A DNA stretch of 64,000 nt from Rhizobium oryziradicis (GTDB lineage: Bacteria; Pseudomonadota; Alphaproteobacteria; Rhizobiales; Rhizobiaceae): the NCBI RefSeq assembly GCF_001939045.1, contig NZ_MKIM01000025.1, forward strand, positions 62,001 to 126,000. The letters are read 5' to 3'. The notes below the pieces were generated by a model. The model was not told the origin of the DNA and made no database searches. It worked only from the letters and a program-made list of their open reading frames with translations. Made by a program: the position numbers and the translations under genes. This document shows, piece by piece, positions 45,661-54,621 of the stretch (position 1 is the first letter of the stretch; every line of letters begins with the position of its first letter).

Positions 45661-45745
45661 ACGTGATGTGCATTGCTTACGTTTAAAAGATGAATCATAT
45701 TGCGCGTAACTTTTTAGAGAGAAAATCATCATAGTATCGTGCTAG

Positions 45746-45771
45746 GAAAAGCGCATGATCGCGCTTTAGGG
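45746..45771 (+). promoter_or_regulatory. Hairpin directly before the diguanylate cyclase ribosome site
   Basis: AAAGCGC (45748-45754) and GCGCTTT (45761-45767) with a 6-base loop, immediately followed by AGGG and the start codons. It could be the end of the pyrC transcript or affect ribosome access. Confidence 0.4.
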
Positions 45772-45777
45772 ATGAGC

Positions 45778-46947
45778 ATGATGCTGGACTATAATTCTCT
45801 GCTGTCTGCGCTGGGCTTGTCAGGGCTGTGCTTGCTCCTGACGCTCATGGGTACGTGGCTCGGACGCCGGGAATCCTCATTTCTTCTCAGCTGGATTGTT
45901 GGGCTTTTCCTTTGCGTTGCCGGGATTTTGTCCTACTCATTTTTCCTGTGGTGGCCCACGACACTTGCCGGTACGCTGGCAATGTCATTGATGCAATGGG
46001 GCTTTTGCGTCCTCTACGGTGCCGCCGTGCATTTTCGAAGCGGCAATTTTCCCCTGGCACGTGTTGTTTGCCTCGCAAGTGTTGCTTCGCTCAGTATCAC
46101 CACAGCCTTTATCTCACAGTATTGGGGCGTTGGCTTCATCCTGCTCAATCTGGGTGCGACCGTTGCACTTTTAGCCACGGCCCATCAATATTGGATCGGC
46201 AGAGCGGAATCTCCGGGCATCCTTGCCGGTATCGCCCTGCTTTACGGCATCATCTCCCTTTCCTTTCTTCTCTGCGCCATTGCTTTGGTTCATGCTGGAT
46301 CATGGGTGATGCAGGGTGCCCCTGACGGGGTGAGCGAGAAAATCAATATTGCGTCCTGCATTGTCGGTATGACCGGAATTGGCGTTTTGTCACTCACCGC
46401 TCATCAGGCCCGCATTACGCTCCAGCATCGGCTGGAAGCCATAACCGATTCCCTCACCGGTCTTTTCAATCGCCGTGCCCTGTTTGAAAAATATTCACAG
46501 AAGCATTTCAAAGCAGACATGGCAGTTTTGGTGTTTGATATTGACCGCTTCAAATCCATCAACGACCAACATGGCCACGCCGCCGGGGATCGGGTTATCC
46601 AGACGGTTGCCAGGGAATTGCAAAGTGCTGTGGGTGTTGATTGCGTCGCGCGGTTGGGCGGCGAAGAATTTGCGGCCGTGATTGAAAATGCCCCGCCCGG
46701 ACGCGCCGAGTGGATTGGCGAGCGCATTCGCCGACATCTGCAAGAACGCGACATTATAGTCGATGGCGAAACGATCCGCGTCACCACCAGCGTTGGGATC
46801 AGCTATGGAACAGTCGACGGCATGACCTTTGAAGGGTTGCTCAAGCAGGCGGATGACGCCCTTTACAGCGCCAAACGCATGGGGCGCAACCGCATCGAAG
46901 TCGTGTCAAATCCTGCCATAGCCACAGTCGCAAGCCACCTCGCCTGA
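45778..46947 (+). CDS. Membrane diguanylate cyclase (GGDEF domain)
   Basis: 389 residues. Six hydrophobic segments in residues ~5-210 and a GGDEF domain from ~218: DSLTGLFNRRAL, FDIDRFKSINDQHGHAAGD, and the active-site GGEEF at 294-298. The inhibitory RxxD site five residues before GGEEF is missing (AVGVD instead), so product inhibition is probably absent. It makes cyclic-di-GMP, opposing the HD-GYP protein encoded 1.2 kb upstream. Three clustered ATGs (45772, 45778, 45781) leave the start uncertain by one to three codons. Confidence 0.9.
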   Translation: MMLDYNSLLSALGLSGLCLLLTLMGTWLGRRESSFLLSWIVGLFLCVAGILSYSFFLWWPTTLAGTLAMSLMQWGFCVLYGAAVHFRSGNFPLARVVCLASVASLSITTAFISQYWGVGFILLNLGATVALLATAHQYWIGRAESPGILAGIALLYGIISLSFLLCAIALVHAGSWVMQGAPDGVSEKINIASCIVGMTGIGVLSLTAHQARITLQHRLEAITDSLTGLFNRRALFEKYSQKHFKADMAVLVFDIDRFKSINDQHGHAAGDRVIQTVARELQSAVGVDCVARLGGEEFAAVIENAPPGRAEWIGERIRRHLQERDIIVDGETIRVTTSVGISYGTVDGMTFEGLLKQADDALYSAKRMGRNRIEVVSNPAIATVASHLA

Positions 46948-47106
46948 TAGACTGATCACATCGCGCAATCCGGGAATCCATCTGGCGCGCCTTGCTGCTT
47001 CTTGTTATACAGCGCCGTGCGTTTTACCAAAGCCACACAGTGCGATGTAACGCTTTATATCTGCAGCACAATTTGACAGCGCCGCCCGACCCATGAGGAG
47101 CACGTA

Positions 47107-47799
47107 ATGACCCTGACATCCTTTTCTGATCCTGCCGTCATGGCTAATCTGCTTGCCAAGATGCTTTGGGAAATCAAGGCGGTGCATTTTAACGCGACGG
47201 AGCCTTACAAGCTGGCATCGGGCATGCGTAGCCCAGTTTATATCGATTGCCGCAAGCTGTTGTCCTATCCTCGCGTGCGCTCGAGCGTCATGGATTTTGC
47301 CGTCGCAACCCTCTTGAGCAATGCCGGGTTTGAGCAATTCGATTGCATCGCGGGCGGCGAAACCGCTGGCATTCCCTTTGCGGCTCTTCTGGCGGATCGC
47401 TTGAACCTTCCCATGATCTATGTGCGCAAAAAGCCAAAGGGTCATGGCAAAAATGCCCAGATCGAAGGCCATATGCCGGAAGGTGCCCGCGTTCTGGTGA
47501 TTGAAGACCTGACAACGGCTGGCGGCAGCATGTTTACCTTCATTGATGCCGTGCGCGCAGCCGGCGGCGTGATTGATCACGGCATGGCGCTGTTTTTCTA
47601 CGACATCTTCCCGGAAGCCCATGAGCGCTTCAACAAAGGCGGCGTCAAGCTTCACCATATTGCCACCTGGCGCAATGTGCTATCGGTTGCCAAGCAACAA
47701 AAACTGTTTGATGACAAGACCTTGTCGGAAGTCGAATCCTTCCTCGACGCCCCCCTTGAATGGTCTGGCCGCAACGGCGGCGTCAGCGAACTTGTCTGA
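47107..47799 (+). CDS. pyrE: Orotate phosphoribosyltransferase
   Basis: 230 residues. It joins orotate and PRPP to give OMP. The PRPP-binding motif [20 protein letters not shown], the [13 protein letters not shown] orotate-binding region and the flexible-loop Lys cluster [17 protein letters not shown] are clear. AGGAG lies 7 bases before the ATG. The upstream gap contains GCGCCGTGCG, seen in rhizobial intergenic palindromes, and no clear attenuator. Confidence 0.95.
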   Translation: MTLTSFSDPAVMANLLAKMLWEIKAVHFNATEPYKLASGMRSPVYIDCRKLLSYPRVRSSVMDFAVATLLSNAGFEQFDCIAGGETAGIPFAALLADRLNLPMIYVRKKPKGHGKNAQIEGHMPEGARVLVIEDLTTAGGSMFTFIDAVRAAGGVIDHGMALFFYDIFPEAHERFNKGGVKLHHIATWRNVLSVAKQQKLFDDKTLSEVESFLDAPLEWSGRNGGVSELV

Positions 47800-47897
47800 T
47801 GGCTGGCCAGTCCGAAGAATTGCTCAGCGGGCTGGCAAAAATCAATCACTTGGTTTAAATCGATTAAACAATCGAACAAATGGCCTGGGAGGCTCGA

Positions 47898-48824
47898 ATG
47901 ATCCTGAGTTGTGGTGAAGCCCTGATAGATATGTTGCCGCGTGAGACCACGCTGGGTGAACCTGCTTTTTCTCCCTATGCCGGTGGTGCCGTCTTCAACA
48001 CGGCCATTGCGCTGGGTCGTCTTGGCGTACCGTCTGCCTTTTTCACCGGCCTCTCGGACGACATGCTGGGCGATGTGCTGCGCGACACATTGCGCAAAAG
48101 CCATGTGGATTTCAGCTATTGCGCCACACTGTCCAGACCCACCACCATTGCCTTTGTCAAACTTGTCGATGGCCATGCCACTTACGCCTTTTATGATGAA
48201 AACACCGCAGGCCGGATGATCACCGAAGCAAACCTGCCAACGCTTGGCGACGATTGCGAAGCACTGCATTTCGGTGCCATCAGCCTGATCCCCGACCCCT
48301 GTGGTGCGACCTATGAAGCCTTGATGCTGCGCGAACATAAAACCCGCGTCATCTCTCTGGACCCCAATATCCGCCCCGGCTTCATCAAGGACAAAGAAGC
48401 CCATATGGCCCGCATCCGCCGCATGGCGGCCATGTCTGACATTGTTAAATTTTCCGATGAAGACCTGGCCTGGTTTGGCATGGATGGTGACGAGGAAAGC
48501 CTTGCACGCGCATGGCTGGACCATGGCGCAAAGCTGGTTGTCATCACCCGTGGGGCCGATGGTGCCGTTGGCTACACCGCCAAGCATAAAGTGACGGTGG
48601 CAAGCGAAAAAGTCACGGTGGTGGATACCGTCGGCGCTGGCGATACTTTTGACGCGGGCGTTCTGGCCTCATTGAAGCTGCAAAATCTGCTGACGAAAGC
48701 GCAAGTGGCAGATCTGAGCGAAGAGCAAATTGCCAAGGCGCTGGCTCTGGGGGCCAAGGCTGCGGCTGTCACCGTATCGCGCGCGGGCGCAAACCCGCCC
48801 TTTGCCCATGAGATCGGGCTTTGA
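47898..48824 (+). CDS. PfkB-family carbohydrate kinase, probable fructokinase
   Basis: 308 residues. N-terminal ILSCGEALIDMLP and YAGGAVFNTAIALGRLG, and the ATP-site DTVGAGDTFDAGV with catalytic Asp. The CGEALID start and FNTAIAL resemble fructokinases of rhizobia, and the location beside pgi (convergent) fits fructose use through fructose 6-phosphate. GGGAGG sits six bases before the ATG at 47898. Confidence 0.85.
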   Translation: MILSCGEALIDMLPRETTLGEPAFSPYAGGAVFNTAIALGRLGVPSAFFTGLSDDMLGDVLRDTLRKSHVDFSYCATLSRPTTIAFVKLVDGHATYAFYDENTAGRMITEANLPTLGDDCEALHFGAISLIPDPCGATYEALMLREHKTRVISLDPNIRPGFIKDKEAHMARIRRMAAMSDIVKFSDEDLAWFGMDGDEESLARAWLDHGAKLVVITRGADGAVGYTAKHKVTVASEKVTVVDTVGAGDTFDAGVLASLKLQNLLTKAQVADLSEEQIAKALALGAKAAAVTVSRAGANPPFAHEIGL

Positions 48825-48837
48825 AGGCATATTATGC

Positions 48838-48873
48838 ATCTCCGCCAGCTCAAAAAGCTGGTGGAGATATCTT
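48838..48873. terminator. Terminator hairpin between fructokinase and SDR genes
   Basis: ATCTCCGCCAGCT (48838-48850) pairs with AGCTGGTGGAGAT (48856-48868) through 13 bp with one G-U pair and a 5-base loop, followed by ATCTTT. Confidence 0.75.
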
Positions 48874-48902
48874 TAGGCTTTCAAACAGCCAATAAACGTT
48901 TT

Positions 48903-49649
48903 TTAAATAACGCCGCCATTGGCGTGAAGCGTCTGGCCGTTGATCCAGCCGCCTTCCGGTCCGGCCAGAAAAGCCACAACGGCTGCGATTTCGTCAGGCG
49001 TGCCAATCCGTTCCAGCGGAGCAAGTTTGGCAAAGGCCGCGATTGCCTGCTCGGATTTTCCATCCATAAACAGATCCGTCGCCGTTGCGCCGGGAGCAAC
49101 AGCGTTCACGGTGATGTTACGACCGCGTAGCTCCTTGGCAAGCACCGCTGTCATTGTCTCGATGGCTGCTTTGGTGGCACCGTAAAGGCTGTAATTTTCC
49201 GCCCGCATCGCCGCGACACTGCTGGAAATATTGATAATCCGGCCACCGTCGCGCAAGCGCTTGGCGGCTTCGCGCATGCCGGTAAATGTTCCGGTCAGGT
49301 TCACCGCGATCTGGCGATCAAACATCGCGTCATCAATCTCCACCATGGGACGCCGCACCATAATTCCAGCATTGTTGACCAGCACATCAACGCCGCCACA
49401 CAAGACGTCTGCCTGATCAAACAGTTTTGGAAATGTGGCGCGATCGGCAATATCGGCAGCCATTGCAAGTGCTTGGCCGCCCGATGCGCGAATGGCGCGG
49501 GCGGTTGCTTCCGCCTCATCACCATCAACATCGCTGACGATGACAAAAAACCCACCCGCCTGTGCCAATCGGGCTGAGATTGCAGCACCAATGCCACGGG
49601 CAGCGCCCGTGACAATGGCCGATTTGGGTACCAGCTTTTGATCTGGCAT
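48903..49649 (-). CDS. Short-chain dehydrogenase/reductase (FabG-like)
   Basis: 248 residues, a complete classical SDR: TGAARGIGAAIS cofactor motif, NNAG, Ser in ISSSVAAM, and YGATK with catalytic Tyr and Lys. The Asp in SDVDGD after beta-2 suggests NAD+ rather than NADP+. Substrate unknown; annotated members are often called 3-ketoacyl-ACP reductases without proof. It follows pgi by 11 bases, so the two are likely co-transcribed. Confidence 0.88.
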   Translation of the reverse strand: MPDQKLVPKSAIVTGAARGIGAAISARLAQAGGFFVIVSDVDGDEAEATARAIRASGGQALAMAADIADRATFPKLFDQADVLCGGVDVLVNNAGIMVRRPMVEIDDAMFDRQIAVNLTGTFTGMREAAKRLRDGGRIINISSSVAAMRAENYSLYGATKAAIETMTAVLAKELRGRNITVNAVAPGATATDLFMDGKSEQAIAAFAKLAPLERIGTPDEIAAVVAFLAGPEGGWINGQTLHANGGVI

Positions 49650-49660
49650 CCGCGATGTCC

Positions 49661-51286
49661 TTAGCGCGCCAGACTGCTCAAGACCTGCACCAGCCCGGCT
49701 GTGGACGCATCCTGACCATCGGTACCTGCCTTGCCTTCAACCACCGGCAAAAGGCCTGTGGCCAGTTCTTTGCCCAGTTCAACGCCCCATTGATCAAAGG
49801 AATTGATGCCAAACAGCACACCTTCGACAAACACCCGATGCTCATAGAGCGCAATCAAGCGACCCAGAGCAAAGGGCGTCAATTGCTCATACACAAAGGT
49901 GATGGATGGACGATTGCCTGTGAAAACCCGATGGGGCGCAATGTGGTCAATCTTGGCGGCATCCATGCCCGCTTTTTGCAATTGTCCCTTGGCTTCTTCC
50001 AGCGTACGCCCTTTCATCAGCGCCGCCGATTGCGCAAGGCAATTGGCGATCAGCAAATCATGCTGGTGGCGAAGCTCTGGCTCAAACCCCTTGGCGGCAA
50101 TCATGAACTCGGCGGGAATGACGCTCGTGCCCTGATGGATCAACTGATAGAAAGCATGCTGACCATTGGTGCCGGGCTCTCCCCACACCACCGGGCCGGA
50201 ATTGCCCTTCACCGGCGTGCCGTCAATGGTCACGCCCTTGCCGTTTGATTCCATATCGAGCTGTTGCAGATAGGCCGGAAAGCGCGACAAACGCTGATCA
50301 TAGGGCAGCACGGCGCGTGTCGCATAATCCAGCACATTGCGATTGTAATAGCCAAGCGCGCCCAGCAGCATTGGCAGATTCTCAAGGAATGGTGCATGTC
50401 TGAAATGGTTGTCCATGGCATGGGCACCCGTCAGAAAGGCCGCGAAATTATCGGCCCCCACCGCGATCATCAAGGGCAGACCAATGGCCGACCAGATGGA
50501 ATAGCGACCGCCAACCCAATCCCAAAAGCCGAACACCCGATCCGAGGCAATGCCAAAAGCCTTCACCTTATCAAGCGCGGTTGAGACCGCGGCAAAATGC
50601 TGGCCCACAGCGTCTTCGCCCAGCATGGAGGCAATAAACCGGCGCGCCGTTGCCGCATTGGTCATGGTTTCGATGGTGGTAAAAGTCTTGGAGGCCACAA
50701 TGAACAATGTGGTTTCCGGCTCCAGCCGCGCTAATGTATCGGCAATGTGAGCGCCATCGACATTGGAAACGAAATGCAGGCGCGGACCATCATGAAATGG
50801 CGCCAGCGCCAGCGTTGCCATGGCGGGGCCGAGGTCAGAGCCGCCAATGCCGATATTGACCACGTCGGTAATCTGCTGGCCGGTCGAGCCGGTGATTTTG
50901 CCGGCGCGAATGCCTTCAGCAAAATCTGACATGGCGGCCAGCACAGCATTCACATCCGGCATCACATCCTTGCCATCCACCAGAACAGGCGTGTTGGCGC
51001 GATTGCGAAGGGCGGTGTGCAGGACGGCACGGCCTTCGGTAAAGTTGATTTCCTCGCCCGTAAACATCGCCTCGCGCTTTTCAGCAACGCCCGCTTTTTC
51101 GCACAGGGATTGCAAAAGTGCCATGATGTCTTTGTTCACAGCCGATTTGGAATAATCCATCAGCAAATCATCGAAACGGGCGCTGAAATGCTCAAACCTG
51201 TTGGAGTCGGCTGCAAATGCCGCGCGAATATCGGTTGCGGAGGTGTTCGCAACGCTTGTCTTCAACTGTTCGATAATGGCCTGCAT
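49661..51286 (-). CDS. pgi: Glucose-6-phosphate isomerase
   Basis: 541 residues. It interconverts glucose 6-phosphate and fructose 6-phosphate. Both family signatures are present: [19 protein letters not shown] and [18 protein letters not shown], with [12 protein letters not shown] and the catalytic Glu/His region [18 protein letters not shown]. It probably starts an operon with the SDR gene. Confidence 0.96.
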   Translation of the reverse strand: MQAIIEQLKTSVANTSATDIRAAFAADSNRFEHFSARFDDLLMDYSKSAVNKDIMALLQSLCEKAGVAEKREAMFTGEEINFTEGRAVLHTALRNRANTPVLVDGKDVMPDVNAVLAAMSDFAEGIRAGKITGSTGQQITDVVNIGIGGSDLGPAMATLALAPFHDGPRLHFVSNVDGAHIADTLARLEPETTLFIVASKTFTTIETMTNAATARRFIASMLGEDAVGQHFAAVSTALDKVKAFGIASDRVFGFWDWVGGRYSIWSAIGLPLMIAVGADNFAAFLTGAHAMDNHFRHAPFLENLPMLLGALGYYNRNVLDYATRAVLPYDQRLSRFPAYLQQLDMESNGKGVTIDGTPVKGNSGPVVWGEPGTNGQHAFYQLIHQGTSVIPAEFMIAAKGFEPELRHQHDLLIANCLAQSAALMKGRTLEEAKGQLQKAGMDAAKIDHIAPHRVFTGNRPSITFVYEQLTPFALGRLIALYEHRVFVEGVLFGINSFDQWGVELGKELATGLLPVVEGKAGTDGQDASTAGLVQVLSSLAR

Positions 51287-51320
51287 GAATGTCTCCCGAT
51301 CCGGTCATAGACGAGGAACT

Positions 51321-51367
51321 TACTGCATAAATTCTCAAACCGGAATCAATTTCAGGAGAAAATTATA
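51321..51367. repeat. TACTGCATAA-family intergenic repeat, copy upstream of pgi
   Basis: TACTGCATAAATTCTCAAAC, CGGAATCAATTTCAGG and AAAATTATACCC follow the same order as the repeat at 15738 (arm, AATCGG-like core, AATTATGC arm), with the right arm degraded. Confidence 0.5.
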
Positions 51368-51423
51368 CCCCTGCGGCATGAAAGACAGATATGCCAACGC
51401 AGCCCCCCGCAAAAGCGGCCAAG

Positions 51424-51449
51424 ATTGTGCGTCGGATGAGACGCACAAT
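51424..51449 (-). terminator. Perfect 10-bp hairpin after fadD
   Basis: ATTGTGCGTC (51424-51433) and GACGCACAAT (51440-51449), 6-base loop. The GTGCGTC/GACGCAC stem is common in rhizobial intergenic repeats; it lies 33 bases past the fadD stop and may end that transcript although the T-run is weak. Confidence 0.5.
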
Positions 51450-51481
51450 GGTATAGTCGGAAGTATAATCCGGGCTTTCGC

Positions 51482-53182
51482 CTAACCTCTCAGATCTTTT
51501 CGCAGGATTTTGCCAACATTGGATTTGGGCAGCTCAGTGCGAAACTCGACATGGCGCGGACGCTTGTAATTGGTGAGGTTCTTGGCGCAATGATCCTTCA
51601 CCTCCTGCTCTGTCAGGCTTGGATCTTTGCGCACAACAAACAGTTTCACCGCCTCGCCAGAGTGCGGATCAGGCACGCCCACGGCCGCTGCCTCGAGAAC
51701 GCCAGGATGCATGGCGGCAACCTCTTCGATCTCATTGGGATAGACATTGAAGCCGGACACAAGGATCATATCTTTCTTGCGATCAACAATCTTGATGTAA
51801 CCGCGCTCATTCATGAAACCCATGTCGCCAGAGCGGAAATAGCCGTCGGGCGTCATCACCTTGTAGGTTTCATCCGGGCGCTGCCAATAGCCTGCCATCA
51901 CCTGCGGGCCGCGAATGCAGATTTCGCCAACCTCACCAATAGGCAAGGCGCGTCCATCCTCATCACGAATGCTGACATCCGTGGAAGAAATCGGCATGCC
52001 AATGCAACCGGTGAAATCCTGCTCATCCAGACGATTGGCGGTTGCCACCGGCGATGTTTCTGACAGGCCATAACCCTCGGTGATTTTGCAGCCCGTGATC
52101 TCGCGCCAACGATCCGCAATCGGACGCTGCACCGACATGCCGCCCGCAAAAGTCAACTTCAGGGATGAAAAGTCCAGCTTTTTGAAATCATCATTGTTCA
52201 TCAGAGCGTTAAACAGCGTGTTCAGCCCAATGATAATATTGAACCGATGGTTCCCGAGTTCTTTGACGAAGCCGGGAATGTCGCGCGGATTAACGATCAG
52301 CACGTTTTTGGCACCGCTCGCCACGCCCATCAGCGAATTCACCGTTAAAGCAAAGATGTGATAAAGTGGCAGTGCGCAGATATAAACCAACGATCCTGTG
52401 GCAGATTTTTTATCAAACTCAGCCCCAAGCCATGCCATCATCTGCATTGTATTGGCAATCAGATTGCCATGGGTCAGCACCGCACCTTTGGAAACCCCGG
52501 TGGTGCCGCCGGTGTACTGCAAGAAAGCAATATCGTCGCGCTGAATTGGCTCCGGCTTGTACGAGAGATGTTCCCCTTCTGCCAAAACAGACCGGAAGCT
52601 TTGGGCCTGCGGCAAAGACCAGGCTGGAACCAGCTTTTTCACCTTGCGCACAATGAAATTCACCAGATGGCCTTTCAGCCCGAGCATATCGCCCATGGTG
52701 GCCACAACAATGCTGCGAAGGGCGGTGTCGCGGGCAACGGCCTGAACGGTATGGGCGAAATTTTCCAACACGAACATGGCGACAGCACCAGAGTCTTTCA
52801 GCTGATGGCCCAGTTCGCGCGGGGTATACAGCGGATTGACATTCACAACCACCATGCCAGCCTTGAGGATGCCGTAGACCACCACAGGGTTTTGCAAAAT
52901 ATTGGGCATCATCACCGCAATGCGGTCGCCCTTGGCAAAACCTGCCTCCTGCAGCCATGCCGCAATCTTTGTGGCATTCGCACCCAACTGCTCAAACGTC
53001 ATGGCGCGGCCCATGCAGCTGAAAGCATCGCGCTTGGCATAGATGCGGCAGCTGTTATCAAACAGAGCGCCAAGCGATTCAAACTCGAACGGTGGCAGTT
53101 CCGCAGGCAAAGTTGGCGGGTAAGACGCGAGCCATATGCGCTCGTTATCCGGATTACCAGCGGGCATGGATATTGTATTCAT
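51482..53182 (-). CDS. fadD: Long-chain-fatty-acid--CoA ligase
   Basis: 566 residues. It activates fatty acids to acyl-CoA through an acyl-adenylate for beta-oxidation. Motifs: the P-loop YTGGTTGVSKGA, YGLSETSPV, the FACS region GYFRSGDMGFMNERGYIKIVDR and the C-terminal Lys in LPKSNVGKILRKDLR. The ATG at 53182 has a GAGGA ribosome site. A MerR-type palindrome lies ~200 bases upstream, suggesting control by a LiuR-like regulator. Confidence 0.92.
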   Translation of the reverse strand: MNTISMPAGNPDNERIWLASYPPTLPAELPPFEFESLGALFDNSCRIYAKRDAFSCMGRAMTFEQLGANATKIAAWLQEAGFAKGDRIAVMMPNILQNPVVVYGILKAGMVVVNVNPLYTPRELGHQLKDSGAVAMFVLENFAHTVQAVARDTALRSIVVATMGDMLGLKGHLVNFIVRKVKKLVPAWSLPQAQSFRSVLAEGEHLSYKPEPIQRDDIAFLQYTGGTTGVSKGAVLTHGNLIANTMQMMAWLGAEFDKKSATGSLVYICALPLYHIFALTVNSLMGVASGAKNVLIVNPRDIPGFVKELGNHRFNIIIGLNTLFNALMNNDDFKKLDFSSLKLTFAGGMSVQRPIADRWREITGCKITEGYGLSETSPVATANRLDEQDFTGCIGMPISSTDVSIRDEDGRALPIGEVGEICIRGPQVMAGYWQRPDETYKVMTPDGYFRSGDMGFMNERGYIKIVDRKKDMILVSGFNVYPNEIEEVAAMHPGVLEAAAVGVPDPHSGEAVKLFVVRKDPSLTEQEVKDHCAKNLTNYKRPRHVEFRTELPKSNVGKILRKDLRG

Positions 53183-53383
53183 TCCTCACTCCCTTTTTCG
53201 GCGGGCATCCTCACCCCAACCTCCACTGCAGCATGCGCCCTCCAGACACATGCGGCACCGTATATTCCTCCTCACCCAATCACCCTACCGGTGACAGGCG
53301 CGGAATGCGACGCATTCACGTCATTGCCTTCTCTCAGCTTATGCCAAGCGTGCACAATCGCAAGTGTTGATGCTACTATAACC

Positions 53384-53399
53384 TTGACGTAAACGTCAA
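53384..53399. promoter_or_regulatory. MerR-type operator upstream of fadD
   Basis: TTGACGTAAACGTCAA, two perfect 7-bp arms around AA. The sequence fits the operator described for LiuR-type MerR regulators of fatty-acid and branched-chain amino-acid catabolism in alphaproteobacteria. On the minus strand TATAGT at 53380-53375 lies close by and could be the -10 box of the fadD promoter. Confidence 0.6.
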
Positions 53400-53518
53400 T
53401 TTATTCTTGCACATTTACACTGTCCGCCTAAAAATCCCTCCATGCCGATCAGACAGCAGATTCCGGCATCCTTGCGAAGGCCATAAATGACACGCAAAGA
53501 TCACTGGAGCTTGATAGG

Positions 53519-53572
53519 CTTGTTGCATAATTTCCTTGGCAAACTGATTTCGGTTTCAGGGATTATGCCTTA
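53519..53572. repeat. TTGCATAAT...ATTATGC intergenic repeat upstream of galE
   Basis: TTGCATAATTTCC at 53523 and GGATTATGCC at 53560 form the arms, around an ATTTCGGTTT core; same family as the copy at 15738. Confidence 0.55.
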
Positions 53573-53574
53573 GA

Positions 53575-53606
53575 ACAGAGACAGAGACAGAGACAGAGAC
53601 AGAGAC
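53575..53606 (+). repeat. Hexanucleotide tandem repeat (ACAGAG)5.3
   Basis: Five full copies of ACAGAG plus AC, with no mismatch, ending 22 bases before the galE start codon and ten bases before its ribosome site. Such short tandem repeats are prone to copy-number change by slipped pairing. Confidence 0.9.
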
Positions 53607-53628
53607 GCTGTTGGTAGAGGACGATTGC

Positions 53629-54621
53629 ATGAATGAAACGCCCATTCTCGTTGTTGGTGGTGCCGGCTATATTGGTTCCCACACCTGTATCGCCCTGGCG
53701 AAGCGTGGATTTTTGCCAATTGTCTACGACAACCTTTCCAATGGCCACGGCGAGTTTGTGAAATGGGGACCACTGGAGCAAGGCGATATTCGCGATCGCG
53801 CCCGCCTTGATGAGGTACTGGCCAAGCATAAGCCCGCGGCAATCTTACATTTTGCAGCCCTGATCGAGGTCGGTGAATCGGTCAAGGATCCGATCTCCTT
53901 CTATGAAAACAACGTGATTGGCTCGCTTACCCTGCTCGCGGCCGCCCAAGCGGCTGGCATCAAGGCCTTTGTGTTTTCGTCAACCTGCGCCACCTATGGC
54001 CTGCCAGACAGGGTGCCGATGGATGAAACCCACCGCCAATCGCCAATCAACCCTTACGGCCGCACCAAATGGATAGTGGAACAGGCCTTGAAGGATTACG
54101 ACCAATACACCGGCTTCCGCTCGGTTATCCTGCGCTATTTCAATGCTGCGGGCGCGGATTTTGAAGGCCGTATCGGCGAGTGGCACACGCCGGAAACCCA
54201 CGCCATTCCGCTGGCGCTGGAGGCCGCCCTTGGCCGCCGCGACGGATTCAAAGTGTTTGGCAGCGATTATGATACCCACGACGGCACCTGTGTGCGCGAC
54301 TACATCCACGTGCTGGATCTGGCCGATGCCCATGTGCGTGCCGTGGAATATCTGCTCAACGATGGTGCGTCTGTGGAATTGAACCTCGGCACCGGAACGG
54401 GCACCACAGTGAAAGAACTGCTGTCCACCATTGAAAAGGTCTCAGGCCGTCCCTTCCCGGTGGAATATGCGGCCCGCCGTGAAGGTGACAGCACGACGCT
54501 GGTTGCCAACAACGACAAGGCACGCGACGTACTGGGCTGGTCGCCACAGTATACGCTCGAAGACATTGTTCGCTCGGCCTGGGCCTGGCATTCAACCTCC
54601 AATCTGGTCACCCAATCATGA
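53629..54621 (+). CDS. galE: UDP-glucose 4-epimerase
   Basis: 330 residues. It interconverts UDP-glucose and UDP-galactose, feeding exopolysaccharide and LPS synthesis in rhizobia (also called exoB). NAD+ motif GGAGYIG at 10-16, catalytic Y143 and K147 in NPYGRTK, with Ser117-118 before. AGAGGA lies 7 bases before the ATG at 53629; a TTG at 53611 is not needed. A hexanucleotide repeat lies in its leader. The stop overlaps the DsbA-like gene (ATGA). Confidence 0.94.
   Translation: MNETPILVVGGAGYIGSHTCIALAKRGFLPIVYDNLSNGHGEFVKWGPLEQGDIRDRARLDEVLAKHKPAAILHFAALIEVGESVKDPISFYENNVIGSLTLLAAAQAAGIKAFVFSSTCATYGLPDRVPMDETHRQSPINPYGRTKWIVEQALKDYDQYTGFRSVILRYFNAAGADFEGRIGEWHTPETHAIPLALEAALGRRDGFKVFGSDYDTHDGTCVRDYIHVLDLADAHVRAVEYLLNDGASVELNLGTGTGTTVKELLSTIEKVSGRPFPVEYAARREGDSTTLVANNDKARDVLGWSPQYTLEDIVRSAWAWHSTSNLVTQS

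Larger units (their letters stand above)
53183..53628. other. Intergenic region between fadD and galE
   Basis: 446 bases between divergent genes. It contains, in order, the MerR-type palindrome (53384), a TGTTGCATAAT-family repeat (53519-53572) and a hexanucleotide tandem repeat (53575). No reading frame in it is convincing. Confidence 0.6.
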
